Part shown: piece after piece, positions 49,246 to 57,500 of the stretch
Layout of the letters: each line of letters starts with the position of its first letter
Numbering within the stretch: the first letter of the stretch is position 1
Assembly (NCBI RefSeq): GCF_900105925.1
Contig: NZ_LT629791.1
Location: 5,426,001-5,490,000 of the forward strand
DNA: 64,000 bases
Direction of reading: 5' to 3'
Source of the DNA: Jiangella alkaliphila
GTDB lineage: Bacteria; Actinomycetota; Actinomycetes; Jiangellales; Jiangellaceae
Translations under genes and position numbers: made by a program
The notes under the pieces: model-generated
What the model saw: the letters and a program-made list of their open reading frames with translations, nothing else
The model's database searches: none
What the model was told of the DNA's origin: nothing

Positions 49246-49611
49246 ATGCCCGCACCCTCGTCTGCACCCCCGCCCGCACCCGCCACAGCCAGGCTCGACG
49301 CGATCGAACCGCGGGCGTGTTCGTGCGGCCAGACCCGCCGGGCGTTCCTGGACGTGGAGCCGGGGACGGCGAGCGTGCACCTGCTCGACGTCGACGCGGC
49401 CTTAGCGCACTTCCACCGGAAGGCCACCGAGATCTACGTGGTCCTGGAGGGCGAAGGCCAGGTCGAGCTCGACGGCGTCGCGCACCCGGCCGGTCCGCTG
49501 AGCGCGTTCCTGATCCCGCCGGGCACCCGGCACCGGGCGATCGGCGAGCTTCGCGCGCTGGTCGTCGCCATCCCCGCCGCCGACGACGAGGACGAGTATT
49601 TCGATGCCTGA
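49246..49611 (+). CDS. Single-domain cupin protein
   Basis: A 121-residue cupin. Motif 1 is HFHRKATEIYVVLEGEGQVE (metal ligands His, His, Glu) and motif 2 is FLIPPGTRHRAIG. A cysteine pair (ACSCGQTRRAF) precedes the barrel, which is not typical and could be a metal site. It may be a small-molecule binding or isomerase-type cupin. The stop overlaps the permease start by eight bases, so it belongs to the importer operon and probably handles the imported compound. GGAGGCGCGA precedes the ATG. Confidence 0.85.
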   Translation: MPAPSSAPPPAPATARLDAIEPRACSCGQTRRAFLDVEPGTASVHLLDVDAALAHFHRKATEIYVVLEGEGQVELDGVAHPAGPLSAFLIPPGTRHRAIGELRALVVAIPAADDEDEYFDA

Positions 49612-50470
49612 GGTGATCTCCCAGGCCGCTCCCCCAGCGGCCGAACCGGACGACGAAGCGCCCACCCGGCGCACCGCGGGCCAGCGGGCCCTCCAGCTCC
49701 TCGACGCCGCCTGGCGGCCGGCCCTGCTGCTGGTGCTGCTGGGCTTCGGCTGGTGGGCCGTCACCGCGGCCGAGGTGTTTCCCGCCTACCTGGTCCCGAC
49801 GCCGGGCGACGTCGCGAACGAGCTGGTGACGGAGCGCGAGATGCTCGCCCGGCACACGTGGGTGACGACGTACGAGACGGTGCTGGGCTTCCTGCTGGCG
49901 GCGGCGATCGGCATGCTGGCCGCCGTCGTCATCGTGTACTCGCCGACGCTGGAGAAGGCGCTGTATCCGCTGATCCTGTTCGCGCAGGTCATCCCGAAGA
50001 TCGCGATCGCGCCGATCCTCGTCGTCTGGTTCGGGTTCGGGCCGATGCCGAAGGTGATCCTGGCCGTGCTGATCGCGTTCTTCCCCGTGGTGGTCTCCGG
50101 GGTCGCGGGGCTGCGGTCGACGGATCCGGAGCTGCTCGATCTCTCCGCGACGATGGGCGCGAGCCGGTGGAAGACGTTCCGGAAGATCCGGTTCCCGAAC
50201 TCGCTGCCGCACCTGCTGTCCGGCCTGAAGGTCGCCGTGACGCTGGCCGTGGTCGGCGCGGTGGTCGGTGAGTTCGTCGGCGCCGACGAGGGGCTCGGGT
50301 ACGTGCTGCTGCTGGCCAGCGGCAACCTGAACTCGTCGCTGCTGTTCGCCGACCTGATCCTGATGTCCGCACTCGGCGTCGTCCTGTTCGTCGCGGTCGA
50401 AGTGGCCGAGAAACTGCTCATCCCCTGGCACGCCAGCCGGCGCCAGGGCGTCCCCCTCACGACGTCATGA
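49604..50470 (+). CDS. ABC transporter permease, NitT/TauT/thiamine-precursor type
   Basis: A 288-residue inner-membrane permease of the BPD_transp_1 family. It has a polar N-terminus, then about six membrane segments. Among them are LLVLLGFGWWAVTAAEVFPA and FAQVIPKIAIAPILVVWFGFG; the cytoplasmic coupling helix is DLSATMGASRWKTFRKIRFP. The PKIAIAPILVVWFG motif is shared by nitrate, taurine and pyrimidine (ThiX-like) permeases. The ATG overlaps the cupin stop by eight bases and its TGA overlaps an ATG at 50467. Confidence 0.9.
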   Translation: MPEVISQAAPPAAEPDDEAPTRRTAGQRALQLLDAAWRPALLLVLLGFGWWAVTAAEVFPAYLVPTPGDVANELVTEREMLARHTWVTTYETVLGFLLAAAIGMLAAVVIVYSPTLEKALYPLILFAQVIPKIAIAPILVVWFGFGPMPKVILAVLIAFFPVVVSGVAGLRSTDPELLDLSATMGASRWKTFRKIRFPNSLPHLLSGLKVAVTLAVVGAVVGEFVGADEGLGYVLLLASGNLNSSLLFADLILMSALGVVLFVAVEVAEKLLIPWHASRRQGVPLTTS

Positions 50471-50532
50471 CCCAGGAATCCGCCCGAACCCGCCATGAAC
50501 CACGCAACGACGCACTCATGAAAGGGCCGAAC

Positions 50533-51546
50533 ATGCGACGCAGCCTGCTGGCCACCTCTGCCGTGGCACTCCTCGTCCTGTCCGCGTGCGGAGGCGACGA
50601 CGAACCCACCGCCGCGGGCGACGGTGACGACGGCGAACTCACCGAGGTGACGCTGACCCTGAACTGGGTCCCGTACGGCGAGCACGCGCCGTTCTACTAC
50701 GGCGTCGCCGAGGGCATCTACGAAGAAGAGGGCATCGACCTGGAGATCCGGCCGGGCAGCGGTTCCGGCACGACGGTCCAGCAGGTCGCGCAGTCGCAGA
50801 CGGACTTCGGCTGGGCCGACACGCCGCCGCTGCTCAACGGCGTCACCGAGGGCATGCCGATCAAGAGCCTCGGCGTCTTCCTGCAGACCGGCCCGGCCTC
50901 GGTGGAGTTCTTCGCCGACCAGGGCATCAGCGAGCCCGCCGACCTCGTCGACAAGATCGTGGCCGGCACGCCGGGCGACGCCATGTACGCGACGTTCCCC
51001 GCGTGGCTGGAGCTCAACGGCGTCAACCCCGACGACGTCGAGGTGGTCAACGTCGACCCGGCCGGCAAGATCGCGGCGCTGGTCGAGGGCCGCGCCGATG
51101 CCATCATGGGATTCTTCCACGACCAGGGCCCGACCATCGAGGACATCAGCGGCCAGGAGGTCGACGCGCTGCTGTTCACCGACTGGGGCATGAACCTGCT
51201 GGGCACCGGCATCATCGCGCACCAGAACACCATCGACGACAATCCGGAGCTGGCCGAGGCGTTCGTCCGGGCGACGGCGCGGTCGTGGGAGGCCGCCGCC
51301 GAGGACCTGGACGCCGCCGCCGCGGCCATGGAGGAGGGCGCCGACGAGACCCCGCCGGCCGAAGTGCTGCGCGCCCAGCTGGAGGAGAGCATCGGCCTGC
51401 TCCGCCTGGACGAGGCCGGCACGCCCGGCGTCAACACCGAGGAGCAGTGGCAGGAGACCATCGACCTGCTCTCCGAGGCCGGCTCGCTGACGGACCCGGG
51501 CGACCCGGCGACGTACTGGGAGTCGTCGTTCGGCGAGGCCGAGTGA
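50533..51546 (+). CDS. NMT1/THI5-like ABC substrate-binding lipoprotein
   Basis: A 337-residue lipoprotein. Its signal MRRSLLATSAVALLVLSACGG has the lipobox LSAC. The mature part begins with TLNWVPYGEHAPFYYGVAEG, which matches the THI5/NMT1 family. That family binds the thiamine pyrimidine HMP or its formylamino derivatives, and also other aromatic acids. Substrate is inferred; the family is broad. I take ATG 50533 because AAAGGG precedes it and a signal peptide follows directly. An ATG at 50467 in a 4-base overlap with the permease is also open and would add 22 polar residues. Confidence 0.9.
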   Translation: MRRSLLATSAVALLVLSACGGDDEPTAAGDGDDGELTEVTLTLNWVPYGEHAPFYYGVAEGIYEEEGIDLEIRPGSGSGTTVQQVAQSQTDFGWADTPPLLNGVTEGMPIKSLGVFLQTGPASVEFFADQGISEPADLVDKIVAGTPGDAMYATFPAWLELNGVNPDDVEVVNVDPAGKIAALVEGRADAIMGFFHDQGPTIEDISGQEVDALLFTDWGMNLLGTGIIAHQNTIDDNPELAEAFVRATARSWEAAAEDLDAAAAAMEEGADETPPAEVLRAQLEESIGLLRLDEAGTPGVNTEEQWQETIDLLSEAGSLTDPGDPATYWESSFGEAE

Positions 51547-52382
51547 GCACAGAGATGACGGAGACCATGACGACCCATCCGTCGGCCGCCGCACAGCACC
51601 GGAACCAGAACGGCACCACGATCGACATCACCGACCTCACCTGCACGTTCATCAGCAAGCGGAGGCGGACGACGGCGCTCACCGGCGTCTCGTTGTCGGT
51701 CCAGGCGGGCGAGTTCGTCACCATCGTCGGGCCGTCGGGCTGCGGCAAGTCGACGCTGCTGAAGATCGTCGCCGGGCTGGTCCCGCCGAGCAGCGGCGAC
51801 GTCCGCCTGCTCGGCAAGCCGGTCACGGGGCCGCAGCGGGAGATCGGCTTCGCCTTCCAGCGGGCCGCGCTGCTGGAGTGGCGCGGCGTCCGGGCGAACA
51901 TCCTGCTGCAGGCCGAGATGCGCAAGATGGACAAGCGCAAGGCCGCCGAGCGGGCCGACCACCTGATCGAGCTGACCGGCCTGACCGGGTTCGAGACCGC
52001 GCTGCCGCACGAGCTGTCCGGCGGCATGCAGCAACGCGTCGCGCTGTGCCGGGCGCTGCTGCACGAGCCGCCGGTGCTGCTCATGGACGAGCCGTTCGGC
52101 GCCCTCGACGCGCTCACCCGCGAACACATGAACGTCGAGCTGCACCGCATCTGGCGCGAGACCGGCACGACGGTCGTTCTGGTGACGCACTCCATCGCGG
52201 AGGCGGTCTACCTCGGCCAGCGGGTGGTCCTGATGACGCCGCGGCCGGGCCGCATCGAGCGGGTCTACGACGTCGACCTGCCCGCGGTCCGCGACTACGG
52301 CGACACCATGTCCAGCTCGACGTTCGAGGAGCTGGCGCGCGAGATCCGGGTGCTGCTGGGAGCCAGCGGCCACCACGGATGA
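51543..52382 (+). CDS. ABC transporter ATP-binding protein
   Basis: A 279-residue ATPase partner of the importer. Walker A is VGPSGCGKSTLLKIVAGL at about residue 61, the Q-loop is GFAFQRAALLEW, the signature is ELSGGMQQRVALCRALL, Walker B is VLLMDEPFGALDALTR and the H-loop is VTHSIAEAVYLG. It groups with SsuB/TauB/ThiZ-type ATPases. The GTG at 51543 makes a GTGA overlap with the binding-protein stop; ATGs at 51555 and 51567 are alternatives. Confidence 0.92.
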   Translation: MSTEMTETMTTHPSAAAQHRNQNGTTIDITDLTCTFISKRRRTTALTGVSLSVQAGEFVTIVGPSGCGKSTLLKIVAGLVPPSSGDVRLLGKPVTGPQREIGFAFQRAALLEWRGVRANILLQAEMRKMDKRKAAERADHLIELTGLTGFETALPHELSGGMQQRVALCRALLHEPPVLLMDEPFGALDALTREHMNVELHRIWRETGTTVVLVTHSIAEAVYLGQRVVLMTPRPGRIERVYDVDLPAVRDYGDTMSSSTFEELAREIRVLLGASGHHG

Positions 52383-53551
52383 CGCCGGAGCGCCGCTGGT
52401 GGAACACCGCCGGCGCGTGGCTCGCGATCGGCACCGGCCCGGCGGCGCTGGTGCTCGGCGCAGGACTCGCCGACCGGCACGATGGCCCCGTGCCGGTCGG
52501 CGCCCTGCTCCTCGGCGGCGTCGCGATGACGGTGCTGCTGGTGGTGCCGGGACGGCTCGGGCTGCGGCCGCCGCACGGCGAGGGCCGGTCGCTGACGGAG
52601 CTGCTCGAGGCGTACCTGCCGCGCCGCGACCGGACGGTGGTCGGCGCGCTGATGGCGCTGGCGATGGCCGGCTGGCTGGGCTTCAACGCGGGCCTGGGCG
52701 GCGCCGCGCTGGGGTCGCTGCTGGACGTCCCGAAGTGGGCCGGCGTGGTCGTCCTGGGGCTGCCGCTGCTGGCGATCGCGGCAGCCGGCCAGCACCGCTG
52801 GAACGCGCTGGCGCTGGTGACGACGGCGGCCGCGCTGGCGCTGATCGTGGTCATCGCGACGCACGGCGCCGGGGCGCGCGGCGACGCGCCGCTGGACGCC
52901 GGGTTCGGCACGTCGACCACGCTGCTCACCGACATCGCCGTGTTCGTCGGCTACGTCGCGGTGTTCGGGCTGCGGGCGCCGGACTTCACCGCCGGGCTGC
53001 GCGGCCGGAGCGACCTGTGGGCGTGCGCGGCGATCCTGGTCGTGCCGACGCTCATCGCCGCGACCGCCGGGACGATGATCGCGCTGCGCAGCGACTCCGC
53101 CGACCTCGTCGGCCACCTGCGCACGTCTGACCTCGGCACGGCGCTGGTGGTGGTCGCGGTCGCGGCGCCGTGCCTGACGTCGTTCCACTCCGGCGGACTG
53201 GCGCTGCGGTCGGTGACCGGGCTGCGCGAGCGGCCGGCCGCGGCGGTCATCGGCGTCGCCGGGCTGGCCGTCGCGACCACCGGGTTCGAGAACGCCCTGA
53301 TCCCCTGGCTGACGGTGCTCGCCGCGGTGCTGCCGCCGTTGGTCGTCCCGCTCGGCTGGGAGGCGCGGGTTCGACGGCGGCAGCGGCGGCCCCCGCGCCC
53401 CGTCACCGCCGTCATGTGGCTGCCGGCTGCGGCGCTCGGCGTCGCCCTGACGATCGCCGGCGTGCCCGGCGCCCCGCTCGCCGGTCTGGCCGCCGCTGTC
53501 GTCTGCACGTCCGCAACACACGGATTGAACCGTTTTACCGCCAGGCGTTGA
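52379..53551 (+). CDS. NCS1-like nucleobase/cation symporter family permease
   Basis: A 390-residue polytopic protein with about eleven membrane segments. The order and small motifs (WLAIGTGPAALVLGAGLAD, GWLGFNAGLGGAALGSLL, APCLTSFHSGGLALRSVTGL) resemble the CytX/CodB branch of the NCS1 family. That family carries cytosine, HMP and related pyrimidines with Na+ or H+. The match is weaker than for the ABC genes. The ATG overlaps the ATPase stop (ATGA), giving a five-gene operon of cupin, permease, binding protein, ATPase and symporter. Two unlike pyrimidine-type importers in one operon suggest one substrate class. Confidence 0.7.
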   Translation: MTPERRWWNTAGAWLAIGTGPAALVLGAGLADRHDGPVPVGALLLGGVAMTVLLVVPGRLGLRPPHGEGRSLTELLEAYLPRRDRTVVGALMALAMAGWLGFNAGLGGAALGSLLDVPKWAGVVVLGLPLLAIAAAGQHRWNALALVTTAAALALIVVIATHGAGARGDAPLDAGFGTSTTLLTDIAVFVGYVAVFGLRAPDFTAGLRGRSDLWACAAILVVPTLIAATAGTMIALRSDSADLVGHLRTSDLGTALVVVAVAAPCLTSFHSGGLALRSVTGLRERPAAAVIGVAGLAVATTGFENALIPWLTVLAAVLPPLVVPLGWEARVRRRQRRPPRPVTAVMWLPAAALGVALTIAGVPGAPLAGLAAAVVCTSATHGLNRFTARR

Positions 53552-53592
53552 CGACGTCTGCGCCGCGCCGCTAGCCTACGGATCACACCGTA

Positions 53593-53608
53593 TGGAAAGC
53601 GCTTACCA
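53593..53608 (+). promoter_or_regulatory. LacI-type operator-like dyad upstream of the isomerase/ThuA operon
   Basis: TGGAAAGCGCTTACCA is palindromic at 14 of 16 positions and close to the LacI-family consensus TGGAAAGCGCTTTCCA. It lies 44 bases before the isomerase ATG and matches the dyad at 49203. Confidence 0.65.
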
Positions 53609-53652
53609 CCGCGAGAAGTTCACTGACGAACAACGAAAGGTGGAGCTCCCCG

Positions 53653-54519
53653 ATGCCCCCAAGCCCGCTCGACCGCCGCACGTTCCTGCGCGCCACCACC
53701 GCGACCGCCCTTGCCGCCGGCGCGCTGACGACGGCGGGCGCCCTCCCCGCCGCGGCCGCCAGCGGCAACCGGCCGATCCCCCGTCCGGCCATCGGCATGC
53801 ACCTGTACACGATGCGCCGGTCGCTCGCCGTGGACTTCGCCGGCACCGTCCGGGCACTCGCCGGCATCGGCTACGCCACCGTCGGCGTCAGCGGCCGGCA
53901 CGGCCACAGCGCCGCCGCGATCCGCGCCATGCTCGACGACGCCGGGCTCGACGCGGTCCTGGAGCACGTCGGCTACGACCGCCTGACGAACAACCTCGAG
54001 GGCGCCTGCGCCGACGTCGTCACGCTCGGCGGCCACTGGGTCGTGACGTCCAGCCTGCCCGGCTCGCTCTACACGCTCGACGGCATCCGGCAGGCGGCCG
54101 CGGCGTTCAACCGGGCCGGCGAGGTGGCCGCGACCTACGGGCTGAAGGTGCTGCACCACAACCACGACGCCGAGTTCCGCACCGACGGCGGCCGGGTGCT
54201 CTACGACGTCCTCCTGGAGGAGACCGACCCGGACCTCGTCGGCTTCGAGCTGGACGTGTACTGGGCGGCCCGCGGCGGCTACGACGCCGGCGACTATTTC
54301 GTCGACCACCCCGCCCGGTTCCCCGCGCTGCACGTCAAGGACATGGCGCCGGGCGGCGGGTTCGCCGACGTCGGCTCCGGGGTCCTCGACTTCGCGGCGA
54401 TGTTCGAGCACGCCCACCGCGGCGGCGTGCGCCAGTTCCTCGTCGAGCACGACAACCCCGCCGACGAGTTGAGCACGGCGCGCAACAGCTTCCGCCACCT
54501 CCGCGACCTGCGGTTCTGA
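53653..54519 (+). CDS. Tat-exported sugar phosphate isomerase/epimerase-like TIM barrel protein
   Basis: A 288-residue protein of the AP-endonuclease family 2 / xylose isomerase-like fold. It begins with a twin-arginine signal (DRRTFLRATTATALAAGAL, then AAAASG), so it is exported folded, probably with its metal. The barrel shows IGMHLYTMRRSL, VLHHNHDAEFR (His and Glu metal sites), GFELDVYWAARGG, ALHVKDMAPGGG and QFLVEHDNPAD. Such isomerases act with oxidoreductases on keto-sugars. The next gene (12 bases later) is a ThuA/dehydrogenase fusion, pointing to extracellular sugar oxidation. Confidence 0.88.
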   Translation: MPPSPLDRRTFLRATTATALAAGALTTAGALPAAAASGNRPIPRPAIGMHLYTMRRSLAVDFAGTVRALAGIGYATVGVSGRHGHSAAAIRAMLDDAGLDAVLEHVGYDRLTNNLEGACADVVTLGGHWVVTSSLPGSLYTLDGIRQAAAAFNRAGEVAATYGLKVLHHNHDAEFRTDGGRVLYDVLLEETDPDLVGFELDVYWAARGGYDAGDYFVDHPARFPALHVKDMAPGGGFADVGSGVLDFAAMFEHAHRGGVRQFLVEHDNPADELSTARNSFRHLRDLRF

Positions 54520-54531
54520 GAGGAGACGGCC

Positions 54532-57500
54532 ATGCTGCGAGCAGGACTGGCCGCCGCGCTGGCGGCCTCGGCACTCACCGGCGGCGGCCTCGCGACCGCC
54601 ACCCCGGCCGCTGAGCCGACCACCGAGAGCTTCGACGCGCTGGTCTTCTCGCGCGTCACGAACTTCTACCATGACTCCATCCCCGCTGGTCAGGCGCTGG
54701 TCGAGCAGCTCGGCGAGGAGCACGGGTTCAACGTCACCGTCTCCGACGACCCGGCGAACTTCACCGACGAGACGCTGGCCCAGTACGAGGTCGTGATCTT
54801 CAACAACACCAACTCGACGCCGCAGGCCGGCGACCTGCTCGACGCCGATCAGCGGGCCGCGTTCGAGCGGTACATCCAGGCCGGCGGCGGCTACGTCGGC
54901 ATCCACTCCGCGTCGGGCACCGAGCGCGACTGGGAGTGGTACGGCGAGCTGGTCGGCGCGTTCTTCCTCAGCCACCCGCCGGTCCAGGAGCTCGAGGTCG
55001 AGGTCGACGACACCGTCCACCCGTCGACGGCCGGCCTGCCGCAGGAGTGGACCCGCACCGAGGAGCCGTACGACTTTGTCACCAACCCGCGCGGCGACGT
55101 GCACGTCCTGGCCAGCTACGACTCGACGTCCTACGACGGCGACGTCATGGGCGCGGACCACCCGATCAGCTGGTGCCAGAACTTCGACGGCGGCCGGTCC
55201 TGGTACACCGGGATGGGCCACGCGCCGTCGGCGTTCACCGACGAGCCGCTGTTCGTGCAGCACCTGCTCGGCGGCATCCAGTGGGCGGCCGGCGTGGCCG
55301 ACGGCGACTGCGGCGCGACGTCGGAGCACAACTTCGAGAAGATCCAGCTCGACGGCAACACCGACGACCCGCTGGCGATGGACATCGACGACACCGGCCG
55401 GGTCTTCTACGTGCAGCGCGGCGGCGACGTGAAGGTGTACGACCCCGTGACGGCGCGGACGGAGCTGGCGGCGCGGTTCGACGTGCTGGTCGAGCACACG
55501 CACGGCATGCACGGCATCGTGCTGGACCCGGACTTCGCCACGAACCACTGGCTGTACCTGTACTACTCGCCGGTGGACGAGCCGAACACCGTCATCGCGC
55601 GGTTCACCTACGACGAGGCCACCGGCACCGTCGACCCGGACTCGCGGGTGACGATCTTCGAGCTGCCGTCGCAGCGCGAGGTCAACGCGCACGAGGGCGG
55701 CGGCATGGACTTCGACGCCGCCGGCAACCTGTACGTCGCGACCGGCGACAACTCGTCGCCGTGCTGCGGCGGCTACGGCGCGGCCGACGAGCGGCCCGGG
55801 TTCGAGTACAACGACGCGCAGCGGTCGTCGGCGAACACCAACGACCTGCGCGGCAAGATCCTGCGCATCCACCCGGAGGACGACGGGACGTACACGATCC
55901 CCGCGGGCAACCTGTTCGCGCCCGGCACCGAGGGGACGCTGCCGGAGATCTACGTCATGGGGCTGCGCAACCCGTACCGCATCCACGTCGACGAGGAGAC
56001 CGGCTGGCTGTACTGGGGCGACGTCGGCCCGGACGCCCGCGTCGACAGCCCGACCCGGGGCAGCCGCGGCTACGACGAGTGGAACCAGGCCCGTTCGGCC
56101 GGCAACTTCGGCTGGCCGCACTGCATCGGCGCGAACCAGGCGTACAACGACCACGACTTCGCCACCGGCGAGTCCGGCCCGCTGTTCGACTGCGCCGCCG
56201 GCCCGGTCAACGACTCGCCGAACAACACCGGCCTGACGCAGCTGCCGCCGGCCCAGCCCGCGTGGCTGCCGTACCAGTACGAGGTCACGCCGGAGTACCC
56301 GGAGCTGGGCAGCGGCGGGCGGCTGGCGATCGGCGGCCCGACCTACCACTTCGACGCGGCGAACCCGTCGGAGGCGAAGTTCCCGGCCTACTACGACGAC
56401 ACCGTCTTCATCGCCGAGTGGACCCGCAACGCGATCTTCGAGATCCAGCTGGACGAGGCCGGCCAGCCCGCGGTGATGAACCGGTTCCTGCCGGGCGTCG
56501 AGTTCCTCCGCCCGATCGACCTGCAGTTCGGGCCGGACGGCTCGCTGTACGTCATCGAGTGGGGCTCGAACTACGGCGGCTCGGGGCGCGGCGACCCGAA
56601 CACCGACTCCGGCATCTACAAGATCAACTACGCCCGGCCGGGCGAGCGGTCGCCCGTCGCGCGGGCGTCGGCCGACCCGACCTCGGGGCAGCCGCCACTG
56701 GCCGTCCAGTTCAGCAGCGAGGGCTCCGGCGACCCGGACGAGCACGAGATCACCTACGCGTGGGACTTCGACTCCGACGGCGAGGTGGACTCCACGGACG
56801 CCGACCCGTCGCACACGTACACGTCGAACGGCGACTACACCGCGCAGCTGGTCGTCACCGACCCGACCGGCCGGACCGGCGTGGCGAACGTCCCGGTCAG
56901 CGTCGGCAACACCCGGCCGGACGTCGAGCTGGTCGAGCCGCTGGACGGGCAGGTCTTCGACTTCGGCGAGCCGGTGCCGTTCGAGGTGCGGGTCGACGAC
57001 GCCGAGGACGGCGTGAGCGGCGCCGGCGTCGACTGCGACGACGTCGTCACCCAGCCGGCGCTCGGGCACGACCAGCACGGACACCCGCTGGAGCAGTACA
57101 CCGGCTGCACCGGCGAGATCCAGGCGATCGTCGACGACGGGCACAGCCACGTCGACAACATCTTCTACATCGTCGACTCGACGTACACCGACCAGGGCGG
57201 CGCCGGCGTCTCCCCGCTGACCGGCGGCGACTCGGCGATCCTGCAGCCGCGGCACAAGCAGGCCGAGCACTGGACGTCGGCCGGCGACGTCGTCCTGTAC
57301 GACACGCAGGAGGGCGACGGCAACCGCATGGTCGGCCAGATCGGCCACGGCGACTTCCTCTCCTACGAGCCGGTGAACCTGCGCGGCGTGGACCGGCTGA
57401 CCGTCCGGTACGCGTCGTCCGGAACCGGCGGGACGGTGACGGTGCGGCTGGACGCCGTCGACGGCCCGGTCGTCGGCAGCGGGCGGCTGGAGCCGACCGG

